Assembly: GCA_965229765.1 (NCBI GenBank)
Contig: CBDDJT010000002.1
Coordinates: 496,001-560,000 of the forward strand
DNA: 64,000 nucleotides
From: ASV31 sp965229765
GTDB taxonomy: Bacteria > Pseudomonadota > Alphaproteobacteria > Rhodobacterales > Rhodobacteraceae
Direction: 5' to 3'
Position numbers and translations under genes: made by a program. This document shows, in pieces, positions 36,302 to 45,288 of the stretch (positions within the stretch are counted from its first letter, which is position 1; the number at the start of each line of letters is the position of its first letter). The notes under the pieces were generated by a model, which had not been told where the DNA came from, searched no databases, and saw only the letters and a program-made list of their open reading frames with translations.

Positions 36302-39180
36302 AAGACTTCATCATCCCCGATCCCGACTTCGGCACGCCGGCATCGAAGTCCTCTGTACAGGTGTCGCTGACCATCGACGGCAAGCGCGTGACTGTGCCCG
36401 AGGGCACCAGCGTCATGCGCGCGGCGATGGAAAACGGGATCGCAATCCCCAAACTTTGCGCCACCGACATGGTGGATGCTTTCGGATCGTGCCGCCTGTG
36501 CCTTGTGGAAATCGAGGGGCGGCGCGGAACCCCGGCGTCCTGCACCACGCCCGTTTCAGATGGAATGATCGTCCGCACCCAGACGCCGCAGGTGAAGAAG
36601 CTGCGCAAGGGGGTGATGGAGCTCTACATCTCGGACCACCCGCTGGATTGCCTGACCTGCGCGGCCAACGGCGATTGCGAGTTGCAGGACATGGCGGGCG
36701 TCGTGGGTCTGCGCGACGTACGCTACGAAGCCGGCGAAAACCATTTCGAAACCCGCGCCGGGGCGGGCGGCGAGACGAACCCGCATTACATCCCCAAGGA
36801 CGACTCGAACCCCTATTTTACCTATGACCCGGCCAAGTGCATCGTGTGTTCGCGCTGCGTGCGCGCCTGCGAGGAAGTGCAGGGCACCTTTGCCCTGACG
36901 ATCGAGGGACGCGGCTTTGACAGCCGGGTCTCGCCGGGCATGGCGGGCGACGATTTCCTGTCGTCCGATTGCGTCAGCTGCGGCGCCTGCGTGCAGGCCT
37001 GCCCCACCGCGACGCTACAGGAGAAATCGGTCATCGAGATCGGCACGCCGGACCGTTCCGTCGTCACCACCTGCGCCTATTGTGGCGTGGGCTGCTCCTT
37101 CAAGGCCGAGATGCGCGGCGACGAGCTGGTGCGCATGGTACCCTACAAGAACGGCAAGGCCAATCGCGGGCATTCCTGCGTCAAGGGCCGCTTCGCCTGG
37201 GGCTATGCCAATCACCGCGACCGCATCCTGAACCCGATGATCCGCGACACGATCGACGAGCCCTGGCGCGAGGTTACCTGGGAAGAGGCCTTCGCCCATA
37301 CCTCTGCCCGCCTGCGCGACATCCAGGCCCGGCACGGGCAGAACGCCATCGGCGGCATCACGTCATCGCGCTGCTCGAACGAGGAAACCTTTCTTGTCCA
37401 GAAGCTGATCCGCGCGGTCTTTGGCAACAACAACACCGACACCTGCGCAAGGGTTTGTCACTCCCCCACCGGATACGGGCTGAAGACCACATTCGGCACC
37501 TCGGCCGGTACGCAGGACTTCGACTCTGTCGAGGACTCCGACGTGGTCATGGTCATCGGTGCCAACCCGACAGACGGCCACCCCGTCTTCGCCTCGCGCC
37601 TGAAGAAGCGGTTGCGCCAGGGCGCGCGGCTGATCGTGGTGGATCCGCGCCGCATCGATCTCGTGCGCACGCCGCACGTCGAGGCCGCGCATCACCTGCC
37701 GCTGACACCGGGCACCAACGTCGCCGTCCTGACCGCAATGGCCCATGTGATCGTGACCGAGGGGCTGGTGAACGAGGCCTTCGTCGCCGAACGCGGCGAC
37801 ATGGACACGTTCCAGGACTGGGCCGCCTTTGTCGCGGACGAACACCACAGTCCCGAGGCCACGCAGATGCTGACCGGCGTGCCTGCCGCAGACCTGCGCG
37901 CGGCGGCCCGGCTTTACGCTACCGGCGGCAACGCCGCGATCTACTATGGCCTCGGCGTGACCGAGCACAGCCAGGGCTCTACCACTGTCATGGCCATTGC
38001 CAACCTCGCGATGGCGACGGGCAACCTTGGCCGACCGGGCGTAGGCGTGAACCCCCTGCGCGGCCAGAACAACGTGCAGGGAGCCTGTGACATGGGGTCT
38101 TTCCCGCACGAATTGCCTGGGTATCGCCACGTCTCGGATCCCGCCGCGCGTGCGGTGTTCGAACAGCTATGGGGCACCGAGATCCAGGACGAGCCTGGCT
38201 TGCGCATTCCGAACATGCTGGACGCTGCCGTCGAGGGCACGTTCAAGGGCATCTACATCCAGGGCGAGGACATCCTTCAATCGGACCCCGACACGCATCA
38301 CGTGGCCGCGGGACTCAAGGCTATGGAGTGCGTGATCGTCCACGATCTTTTCCTGAACGAGACGGCGAACTACGCGCATGTGTTCCTGCCCGGCTCGACC
38401 TTCCTGGAAAAGGACGGCACCTTCACCAACGCCGAGCGCCGCATAAACCGTGTGCGCCAGGTGATGGCGCCGAAGAACGGGCTGGCCGACTGGGAAGTGA
38501 CGCTGAAGCTGGCGCAGGCGATGGGGGCCGACTGGCATTATGCCCACCCCGCGCAAATCATGGACGAGATCGCCGCCACGACCCCCAGCTTTGCCGGCGT
38601 CTCCTACGAGATGCTGGAGGAAATGGGCTCGGTCCAGTGGCCCTGCAACGAAAACGCCCCGCAGGGCACGCCGATCATGCACATGGATGGCTTCGTGCGC
38701 GGCAAGGGCAATTTCGTGCTGACCGAATACGTGCCCACGGACGAACGCACCGGCCCGCGCTTTCCGCTGCTTCTGACCACCGGGCGCATCCTGTCGCAAT
38801 ACAACGTGGGCGCGCAGACCCGGCGCACCGAGAACACGATCTGGCATGACGAGGACCGGCTTGAAATCCACCCTCATGACGCCGAACAGCGCGGCATCAC
38901 CGAAGGCGCGTGGATCAAGCTGGCCAGCCGGCGCGGCGAGACCTCGCTGCGCGCCACGCTGACCGACAGGGTGGCGCCGGGTGTCGTCTATACGACGTTC
39001 CACCACCCCGACACACAGGCCAACGTGGTGACCACGGACTATTCGGACTGGGCGACCAACTGCCCGGAATACAAGGTGACCGCGGTGCAGGTATCACCGT
39101 CGAACGGGCCCACCGAATGGCAGGAGGACTACGCCCGCGAGACGGAACTGGCGCGTCGGATACTGCCGGCAGCAGAGTGA
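36298..39180 (+). CDS. fdsA: NAD-dependent formate dehydrogenase alpha (molybdenum) subunit
   Basis: 960 residues. N-terminal NuoG-like region: [2Fe-2S] ligands in CATDMVDAFGSCRLC, a His/Cys cluster in DCLTCAANGDCELQD, and two [4Fe-4S] motifs CIVCSRCVRAC and CVSCGACVQACP. The catalytic part starts at CAYCGVGCS ([4Fe-4S]). The molybdenum ligand is Cys in TDTCARVCHSP, so this is a cysteine and not a selenocysteine enzyme. It oxidises formate to CO2 using bis-MGD. The start at 36298 overlaps the fdsB stop. Confidence 0.96.
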   Translation: MKDFIIPDPDFGTPASKSSVQVSLTIDGKRVTVPEGTSVMRAAMENGIAIPKLCATDMVDAFGSCRLCLVEIEGRRGTPASCTTPVSDGMIVRTQTPQVKKLRKGVMELYISDHPLDCLTCAANGDCELQDMAGVVGLRDVRYEAGENHFETRAGAGGETNPHYIPKDDSNPYFTYDPAKCIVCSRCVRACEEVQGTFALTIEGRGFDSRVSPGMAGDDFLSSDCVSCGACVQACPTATLQEKSVIEIGTPDRSVVTTCAYCGVGCSFKAEMRGDELVRMVPYKNGKANRGHSCVKGRFAWGYANHRDRILNPMIRDTIDEPWREVTWEEAFAHTSARLRDIQARHGQNAIGGITSSRCSNEETFLVQKLIRAVFGNNNTDTCARVCHSPTGYGLKTTFGTSAGTQDFDSVEDSDVVMVIGANPTDGHPVFASRLKKRLRQGARLIVVDPRRIDLVRTPHVEAAHHLPLTPGTNVAVLTAMAHVIVTEGLVNEAFVAERGDMDTFQDWAAFVADEHHSPEATQMLTGVPAADLRAAARLYATGGNAAIYYGLGVTEHSQGSTTVMAIANLAMATGNLGRPGVGVNPLRGQNNVQGACDMGSFPHELPGYRHVSDPAARAVFEQLWGTEIQDEPGLRIPNMLDAAVEGTFKGIYIQGEDILQSDPDTHHVAAGLKAMECVIVHDLFLNETANYAHVFLPGSTFLEKDGTFTNAERRINRVRQVMAPKNGLADWEVTLKLAQAMGADWHYAHPAQIMDEIAATTPSFAGVSYEMLEEMGSVQWPCNENAPQGTPIMHMDGFVRGKGNFVLTEYVPTDERTGPRFPLLLTTGRILSQYNVGAQTRRTENTIWHDEDRLEIHPHDAEQRGITEGAWIKLASRRGETSLRATLTDRVAPGVVYTTFHHPDTQANVVTTDYSDWATNCPEYKVTAVQVSPSNGPTEWQEDYARETELARRILPAAE

Positions 39181-39190
39181 CGCGACCGGC

Positions 39191-40021
39191 ATGACGCAAC
39201 GCCACGACACCACCCGGGAAGTGCCCCGCACCGTGCACAGGGGCGGGCGACATATCGGAGTGCCGCGCACACTGGCCGAAGAGGTCCCGGTGGCGGTCGT
39301 CTTCAACGGGACGACACAGGCCGTCATGATGGCGACGCCCGATGCGCTGGACGATTTCGCAACGGGCTTCGCGCTGACAGAGCATATCATCGATGACCTG
39401 AACGAGATCGACAGCATCGAGATCGTGGACCACGCGGATGGCATTGAGGCGCGCCTCTGGCTTGCGGCGCCAAGGGCCGAGCGTCTGTCGGCCCGTCGCC
39501 GGGCGATGGCCGGTCCGGTAGGGTGCGGGCTGTGTGGCATAGACAGCATCGCCGAGGCCGTGCGCCCGGTCTCGCGGATCGCGGCCTCTGGCATGGGCTT
39601 TCCCGCGTCTGGGGTCGCCGCCGCCCTGTCGGCCCTTCGGACGCGGCAGGACCTGCACGACAGGACCCGTTCTGTACATGCGGCGGGATTTTTCGTTCCG
39701 GGGCATGGTCTTGTAGCGGTGCGTGAGGACGTGGGCCGGCACAACGCTCTCGACAAACTGGTGGGCGCCGTGCGGCGGGCCGACGTGGACCCGGCTGGTG
39801 GCGCTGTCGTGCTGACCAGCCGTGTCTCTGTCGAGATGGTGCAAAAGACCGCGCGGCTGGGTGCGCCCGTTCTCATCGCGGTCTCTGCACCAACGGCCCA
39901 CGCCGTGCGACTGGCCGACGCCGCCGGGCTGACCCTGATCGCCTCGGCCCGCGATGACGGATTTGAAAGCTACACCCATGCCGACCGGCTGGACCCCAAG
40001 GAGAACAGCGATGTCGCCTGA
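39191..40021 (+). CDS. fdhD: Formate dehydrogenase accessory sulfurtransferase
   Basis: 276 residues. It moves sulfur to the molybdenum cofactor of FdsA. The flexible active-site loop carries the Cys pair in VGCGLCGID. Other family motifs are DDFATGFALTEHII, EDVGRHNALDKLVG and SRVSVEMVQKTARLGAPVL. It follows fdsA by ten bases. Its last codons overlap the fdsD start. Confidence 0.95.
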   Translation: MTQRHDTTREVPRTVHRGGRHIGVPRTLAEEVPVAVVFNGTTQAVMMATPDALDDFATGFALTEHIIDDLNEIDSIEIVDHADGIEARLWLAAPRAERLSARRRAMAGPVGCGLCGIDSIAEAVRPVSRIAASGMGFPASGVAAALSALRTRQDLHDRTRSVHAAGFFVPGHGLVAVREDVGRHNALDKLVGAVRRADVDPAGGAVVLTSRVSVEMVQKTARLGAPVLIAVSAPTAHAVRLADAAGLTLIASARDDGFESYTHADRLDPKENSDVA

Positions 40022-40238
40022 AAAGCTTGCGCACATGGCGAACCAGATCGCCACGTTCTTTCGCCTGAAGCCCGCCGACGAGGCGGCAAAGGGCGTCGCT
40101 GGTCACATTAACGACTTCTGGGAGCCACGGATGCGTTCCCAGCTTCTGGCGCTGATCGACGCGGGTGGTGCAGGTCTGGACCCGCTGGTGTTGCGGGCGG
40201 GCCCGTACATTCGCCGCCCCGAGACCGCGCACACCTAG
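40011..40238 (+). CDS. fdsD: Formate dehydrogenase delta subunit
   Basis: 75 residues, the usual size: MSPEKLAHMANQIATFF, then a segment with GHINDFWEPRMRSQLLALI. FdsD is needed for assembly of an active complex and cofactor insertion in characterised fds systems. It overlaps fdhD by eleven bases and ends the operon. Confidence 0.92.
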   Translation: MSPEKLAHMANQIATFFRLKPADEAAKGVAGHINDFWEPRMRSQLLALIDAGGAGLDPLVLRAGPYIRRPETAHT

Positions 40239-40276
40239 ATCCTTGGGCCGTCGCCGCTGGCGCGGACATGGCTTTT

Positions 40277-40306
40277 GGGAAGGGCACGCAGGGCGTTGCC
40301 TTTCCC
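40277..40306. other. Inverted repeat between fdsD and the hydantoinase-like gene
   Basis: GGGAAGGGCA and TGCCTTTCCC pair at nine of ten positions around a ten-base loop, in the 93-bp gap. There is no T-run, so it may be a weak terminator for fds or an operator for the next operon. Confidence 0.4.
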
Positions 40307-40331
40307 GGCTATGCGGTCATGATCTGCGACG

Positions 40332-41771
40332 ATGACAGGTTTTGATCTGATAGTGCGCGGCGGCAGGGTCGTGACGCCCGAAGGGGTGGTAACGGCAGAT
40401 ATCGCCGTGCGCGGCGAAAGGATTGCCGGAATCGGGACGCTGGACGCCGGGGCCCCGGCAGAGATAGACGCGACAGGGTGCATCGTGCTGCCCGGGGGCG
40501 TCGATGTGCATTGCCATATCGAGCAGCGCTCGGGCATGGGTCGGATGAACGCCGACACCTTCGAGACCGCAACGCGGTCCGCTTTGATGGGCGGCACGAC
40601 CACCACGATCAGCTTTGCCGCGCAGGAAAAGGGTGAACGCCTGTCCGACCGCGTGGCGGATTACGCGGCCCGCGCCCGCGCCGGAGCGATGACGGACCAT
40701 GCCTTTCACCTGACCGTCACGGACACATCCGTGCCGGGGTTTGCCGATGACCTCGCGCGGCTGATCGCGGCGGGCCACCGTTCGATAAAGCTGTTCACGA
40801 CCTACAATATCGCACTCGCCGATCGGCAGATCCTCGACGTGATGGCGCTTGCCAGATCCGCCGGAGCACTGGTTTGCGTCCACGCCGAGAACGATGCGCT
40901 CATTGGCTGGACGCGCGACGCGCTGGTCGGTCGCGGCCTGACACGCCCAGTGCACCACGCGGTCTCCCATCCGCGACTGGCCGAGATAGAAGCGGTCGAA
41001 CGGCTGATCCGGTTTGCCGAGTTTCTGGGCACGCCTGTCATGCTGTTCCATATCTCGACCGCCGAGGCCGCCGACGCCATCCGCGCCGCGCGGGCACGTG
41101 GCGTGCCGGTGCGGGCCGAGACTTGCCCGCACTATCTCTTCATGACCGCAAAGGCCCTCGACCGGCCCGGTATCGAAGGGGCAAAGTGGATGTGCTCTCC
41201 TCCGCAGCGCACCGAAGCGGATCAGGCCGCACTCTGGGCTGCGCTGCAAGACGGCACGCTGGACCTGGTGTCATCCGACCACGCGCCCTATCGCTTCGAC
41301 ATCTCCGGCAAGCTCTCGGACGGCCCGGACGCGCCGTTTCCGGCCATCGCCAACGGCCTGCCGGGGCTTGAGACCCGAATGCCGCTGATGTTCGATGCGC
41401 TGGCCCCGGCAGGCGATGCGGGGCTGCTCGACCTGGCGCGGCTGACCGCCGACGTGCCGGCCCGGATCTACGGCTTGCCGACGAAGGGCAGGATCGAGGC
41501 CGGGATGGACGCAGACCTGGTTCTCTGGGACCCGGACCACCGGACCACATGGGCCGATGACGACCTGCACGACAATGTCGGCTACAACCCGTGGGCCGGA
41601 CGCCCGGTTCGCGGTTGGCCTGTCACCGTTCTGCGGCGCGGCAGGATCGTGGTCGAGGATGGCACCCTTCGGAGCGGGCCGGGCGAAGGGCGCTGGCTGC
41701 CCCGCGACGCGATCGGGATCGCCCCGGCGCCGCCATCGGCAGAGGTCGCCCTGCTGGAGGCCACGCCATGA
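40332..41771 (+). CDS. Dihydropyrimidinase/hydantoinase-like cyclic amidohydrolase
   Basis: 479 residues. Amidohydrolase with the first metal pair in GGVDVHCH, a Lys in SIKLFTTY in the place of the carbamylated ligand, VHAEN, LFHIS, and the late Asp in VSSDHAPY. It clearly differs from the hydA at 17924 (GGIDPHTH, FKHFMAYK), so it probably opens another cyclic ureide or imide. It heads an operon with a VOC protein, a hydantoin-type racemase and a DapA-like lyase, suggesting racemisation plus hydrolysis of 5-substituted hydantoins. Substrate unknown. Confidence 0.85.
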   Translation: MTGFDLIVRGGRVVTPEGVVTADIAVRGERIAGIGTLDAGAPAEIDATGCIVLPGGVDVHCHIEQRSGMGRMNADTFETATRSALMGGTTTTISFAAQEKGERLSDRVADYAARARAGAMTDHAFHLTVTDTSVPGFADDLARLIAAGHRSIKLFTTYNIALADRQILDVMALARSAGALVCVHAENDALIGWTRDALVGRGLTRPVHHAVSHPRLAEIEAVERLIRFAEFLGTPVMLFHISTAEAADAIRAARARGVPVRAETCPHYLFMTAKALDRPGIEGAKWMCSPPQRTEADQAALWAALQDGTLDLVSSDHAPYRFDISGKLSDGPDAPFPAIANGLPGLETRMPLMFDALAPAGDAGLLDLARLTADVPARIYGLPTKGRIEAGMDADLVLWDPDHRTTWADDDLHDNVGYNPWAGRPVRGWPVTVLRRGRIVVEDGTLRSGPGEGRWLPRDAIGIAPAPPSAEVALLEATP

Positions 41772-42154
41772 CACCACCCGCCCCCCCGGGCCTGGGGATC
41801 ACCTTCCTTTATGTGCGCGACCTGCCCGCGGCCTGCCGCTTCTACGAGGACGTGCTCGGCCTGGGCCTGGCCATCGACCAGGGCTGGTCGAGGATCTACC
41901 GGATCGCCGGTGCGGCGCATGTCGGGCTTGTCGACGAGACGCGCGGCATGAACCGCTGGGCCGAGACGAAGCCCGTGCAGATCTGCCTGCGGGTTCCGGA
42001 CGTGGACGCGTGGCGCGCCTGGATCTGCGCTCAGGGCGTTCCGGACGTCTCGGACATGTTCCGCAACGACGCGCTCGGCATCCGTGCCTTCGTCTTCCGA
42101 GACCCCGAAGGCTACCAGATCGAGATCCAGACCCCGACGAGAGAGGGCGCATGA
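41768..42154 (+). CDS. VOC (glyoxalase/bleomycin-resistance) family protein
   Basis: 128 residues with two beta-alpha-beta-beta-beta units: GITFLYVRDLPAACRFYEDVLGL and the C-terminal AFVFRDPEGYQIEIQTP, whose Glu is a usual metal ligand. Metal-dependent isomerase, lyase or dioxygenase-like fold of unknown substrate. ATGA overlaps with both neighbours tie it tightly to the hydantoinase-racemase operon. Confidence 0.85.
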   Translation: MTPPAPPGLGITFLYVRDLPAACRFYEDVLGLGLAIDQGWSRIYRIAGAAHVGLVDETRGMNRWAETKPVQICLRVPDVDAWRAWICAQGVPDVSDMFRNDALGIRAFVFRDPEGYQIEIQTPTREGA

Positions 42155-42831
42155 CCCGCCGCGCGCTGATCGTCATCAACCCCAATTCCTCCGAGACGGT
42201 CACCGAAGGCATCGACCGGGCGATGCGGCCCCTGCGGCCCCTAGGGCTGCCGATCCGCTGCGTCACCCTGGCCGAGGGACCGCCGGGCATCGAGAACCAG
42301 CACGACGCCGACAAGGTGATCGCGCCGATGCTGGCCCTGGCCGCCCGGCTGGAACCCGAGGCATCGGGCTATGTCGTCGCCTGCTTCGGCGATCCCGGCG
42401 TGCACGCGCTTCGCCACCAGACGGCCCTGCCCGTCCTGGGCATCCAGGAGGCCGCCGTCAGCACCGCGCTGACGCTGGGCCAGCGGTTCGGGGTTATCGC
42501 GATCCTTCCCGCATCTGTCCCGCGCCACCTTCGGGCATTCGGCGCCATGGGCGTGCTGGACCGCCTTGCCGGGGACAGGGCGCTTGGCCTTGGCGTGGCC
42601 GAGTTGTCGGATGCAAAGACCACCCGCGCCGGGCTGAAGCGCACTGCGGCGCAACTGCGCGATGCCGACGGGGCCGAAGTCCTGATCCTTGGTTGCGCGG
42701 GCATGGCAGATCACCGCGCATGGCTGGAAGACCAGTGTGGTCTGCCGGTGATCGACCCCTGCCAGGCTGCTGTTGCCATGGCCATTGGACGCATCGCGCT
42801 TGGCCAGACCCACCACCCGAAAGGAACCTGA
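42151..42831 (+). CDS. Asp/Glu/hydantoin racemase family protein
   Basis: 226 residues. The N-terminal signature is ALIVINPNSSETVTEGI. The two catalytic Cys of the family are present in VVACFGDPG and LILGCAGM. Members epimerise hydantoins, allantoin or acidic amino acids without cofactor. Position between a hydantoinase-like enzyme and a lyase favours a hydantoin or ureide. The ATG overlaps the VOC stop. Confidence 0.88.
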   Translation: MTRRALIVINPNSSETVTEGIDRAMRPLRPLGLPIRCVTLAEGPPGIENQHDADKVIAPMLALAARLEPEASGYVVACFGDPGVHALRHQTALPVLGIQEAAVSTALTLGQRFGVIAILPASVPRHLRAFGAMGVLDRLAGDRALGLGVAELSDAKTTRAGLKRTAAQLRDADGAEVLILGCAGMADHRAWLEDQCGLPVIDPCQAAVAMAIGRIALGQTHHPKGT

Positions 42832-42834
42832 GCC

Positions 42835-43749
42835 ATGCTGACCGAGGCCGCACACGGCGTCTTCACCATCGCCGTCACCCCTTTTCTGCCCGACGGCGCG
42901 CTCGACCTCGACAGCGTGGACCGCGCAACCGACTTCTACGCCGAGAAGGGCGCGACGGGCCTGACAATCCTTGGCATGATGGGTGAGGCGGGCAAGCTGG
43001 CGGCGGACGAATCCGTAACGCTTGTGCGGCGCGTCACAGCGCGCACGGCGCTTCCCGTGGTCGTCGGCGTCTCGGCCCCGGGCTTCGCGCAGATGGGTGC
43101 GCTGGCGCTGGACGCGATGGCGGCCGGGGCGGCGGGTGTCATGGTGGCCCCCTCGAGCGGCCTGAAGACCGACGACCAGATCACGGGCTACTACCACGGG
43201 GTCGCCGAGACGCTGGGCGAGATTCCCTTCGTGCTCCAGGATTTCCCGCTCTCCACCGGGGTGCAGATCGCGACCAGCGTGATCCTGCGGATCGTGGCGG
43301 ATTGCCCGACCTGCGTGATGCTCAAGCACGAGGACTGGCCCGGGCTGGCCAAGATCAGCGCGCTTCGTGCCGCCTCGGACAAGGGTGCACGGCGCATCTC
43401 GATCCTGACCGGCAACGGCGGGCAGTTCCTGCCGGAGGAGATGAACCGCGGCGCGGACGGGGCGATGACGGGCTTTGCCTATCCAGAGATGATGGCGCAG
43501 GTGATCGATCTCTGGACATCGGGCGAACAGACCCGCGCCCGGGACATCTTCGACGCCTACCTGCCGCTGGTGCGGTATGAGAGCCAGCCGGGCATTGGCC
43601 TTGCCATTCGCAAGTACACTCTGGCCCGGCGCGGCGCGATCGCGCATCCCACCCTGCGCAAGCCCGGGCCCGCCCCCGACGCCAGGACCATCGCCGAGGT
43701 CGAGGCCCTGATCGCCCGGCAAGAAGCGCGGCTGGCCACCCTGGGCTGA
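42835..43749 (+). CDS. DapA-family lyase/aldolase with altered active site
   Basis: 304 residues, a (beta/alpha)8 class I aldolase of the dihydrodipicolinate synthase/N-acetylneuraminate lyase family. The Schiff-base Lys is K164 in CVMLKHEDWPG. Two standard features are changed: the TT of GTTGE is MM (GMMGEAG, residues 47-53), and the catalytic Tyr of YNxP is Gln (LQDFP, residues 134-138). It is therefore unlikely to be DapA and probably acts on another pyruvate-derived adduct. Last gene of the hydantoinase operon, convergent with an aldehyde dehydrogenase that could use its product. Confidence 0.85.
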   Translation: MLTEAAHGVFTIAVTPFLPDGALDLDSVDRATDFYAEKGATGLTILGMMGEAGKLAADESVTLVRRVTARTALPVVVGVSAPGFAQMGALALDAMAAGAAGVMVAPSSGLKTDDQITGYYHGVAETLGEIPFVLQDFPLSTGVQIATSVILRIVADCPTCVMLKHEDWPGLAKISALRAASDKGARRISILTGNGGQFLPEEMNRGADGAMTGFAYPEMMAQVIDLWTSGEQTRARDIFDAYLPLVRYESQPGIGLAIRKYTLARRGAIAHPTLRKPGPAPDARTIAEVEALIARQEARLATLG

Positions 43750-43755
43750 CCCCGG

Positions 43756-43804
43756 CTTCTTCTGTTTCAAAATACTCTCGCCGAAGGCACGCGGCGCAGC
43801 CGCG
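43756..43804 (+). repeat. Dispersed Rhodobacterales intergenic element, copy 2
   Basis: CTTCTTCTGTTTCAAAATACTC (43756-43777) followed by the hairpin CGCGGC-GCA-GCCGCG (43790-43804). Same architecture as 19413-19460: a conserved 22-base tract, then an unrelated GC hairpin. It lies between convergent gene ends and could act in termination. Confidence 0.6.
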
Positions 43805-43839
43805 TTCTTCCACCGCAGCCCCTGCAGACGCCGGGCGGC

Positions 43840-45288
43840 CTATCCGTGCCAGGCCGCCACGGTCTTTAGCGTGGTGAAACCATAGAGCGCCTCGAACCCC
43901 TTTTCGCGGCCATGGCCCGACTTTCCGACGCCGCCGAAAGGCAGTTCGACCCCGCCCCCCGCGCCGTAGTTGTTCAGGAACACCTGGCCCGCGCGCAGGC
44001 ACCGTGCAAGGCGCATCTGGCGGCCGCCATCGGCAGACCAGACGGACGCCACCAGACCGTAGCCCGTGGCGTTGGCGATGGCCGCGGCCTCCTCCTCGTC
44101 CTCGAAAGGGATGACCACCTGAACGGGGCCGAATATTTCTTCGTGCGACAGCCGGTGCCCAGCCGTTGCCCCCGTCAGAAGATGCGGCGCCACGTAATGT
44201 CCGCCTTCGGGGGCATTGCCGACGATCTCGCCGCGACCGGCGGTTTCAAGGTCAGCCCCCTGCCCGAGGTATCCCAGAACGATCTCGCGCTGGCGGGCCG
44301 AGATCAGCGGCCCCACGTCCAGATCCGCCTGCGCCGGGCCGACCCGAAGCGCGCGGTACCGCCCCGCCATCCGGTCCACCAGTTCGTCGTGGCGCGATCG
44401 CTCGACAAGGATCCGGGACGAGGCCGAACAGGTTTGCCCGGCGTTCTGTATCCCGGCATTGACGAGAAACGGCAGCGCCCTGTCGAAGTCCGCATCGCCG
44501 AAGACAAGCTGCGGGGACTTGCCGCCAAGCTCAAGCGTGACCGGAACGACATTGCGCGCCGCTGCCGCCTGAACCAGTGCGCCAACATCCAGCGACCCGG
44601 TGAAGGAAATATGGTCGATGCCGGGATGCGCGGCGAGCGCGGCGCCTGCCTCTTCTCCCAACCCCGGCACGACGTTGATTGCCCCGGGAGGAAAACCAGC
44701 CTCTCCGGCGAGCCGGGCGAAGGCCAATGCGGTCAGGCACGCCTCTTCGGCGGGTTTCAGGACGCAGGCGTTGCCCGCCGCCAGCGCCGCCCCCACCGAC
44801 CTGCCAATGATTTGCATGGGGTAGTTCCAGGGGACGATATGCGCCGTCACGCCATGCGGTTCGCGCAACGTATAGACGGTGTAGCCCTCAAGATATGGAA
44901 TCGTCTCGCCCATCAGCTTGTCGGCGGCCCCGCCGTAGAACTCCATGTATCGGGCAAGCGCGCGCGCATCGGCCCGCGCTTGCGTCAGTGGCTTGCCGAC
45001 GTCCGCGGCCTCGATTGCGGCAAGTTCCTCGACCCTTTGCTCGACAAGGCGTCCCAGCCGCGTCAGCAGGCGTCCGCGTTCCGCCGCGGTCGCGCGCCCC
45101 CAGTCACCTGCCAGCGCCGCGCGCGCGGCTGCAACAGCGGCGTCCACCTCGTCCGCACCTCCGCGTGCGATGGTTCCGATCACCTGCCCAGTCGAGGGGT
45201 CTTCCAGAGGCAGCGTGGCGGCCGCACGCATCCAAGTCCCCCCCACGAGATAGGCGTCAGGATCGAACCACAGGCTTTGCAGGCTCAT
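43840..45288 (-). CDS. NAD(P)-dependent aldehyde dehydrogenase
   Basis: 482 residues. Motifs are HIVPWNYPMQIIGRS (cofactor), ELGGKSPQLVFGDAD with the catalytic Glu, and the nucleophile Cys in NAGQTCSASSR. It oxidises an aldehyde to the acid; the substrate is unknown. It is the last gene of the oligopeptide-type ABC operon and starts inside the end of the ATPase gene (32-base overlap). Pairing of a DapA-like lyase with an aldehyde dehydrogenase is known in sugar-acid and hydroxyproline breakdown, which hints at a keto-acid semialdehyde. Confidence 0.9.
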   Translation of the reverse strand: MSLQSLWFDPDAYLVGGTWMRAAATLPLEDPSTGQVIGTIARGGADEVDAAVAAARAALAGDWGRATAAERGRLLTRLGRLVEQRVEELAAIEAADVGKPLTQARADARALARYMEFYGGAADKLMGETIPYLEGYTVYTLREPHGVTAHIVPWNYPMQIIGRSVGAALAAGNACVLKPAEEACLTALAFARLAGEAGFPPGAINVVPGLGEEAGAALAAHPGIDHISFTGSLDVGALVQAAAARNVVPVTLELGGKSPQLVFGDADFDRALPFLVNAGIQNAGQTCSASSRILVERSRHDELVDRMAGRYRALRVGPAQADLDVGPLISARQREIVLGYLGQGADLETAGRGEIVGNAPEGGHYVAPHLLTGATAGHRLSHEEIFGPVQVVIPFEDEEEAAAIANATGYGLVASVWSADGGRQMRLARCLRAGQVFLNNYGAGGGVELPFGGVGKSGHGREKGFEALYGFTTLKTVAAWHG

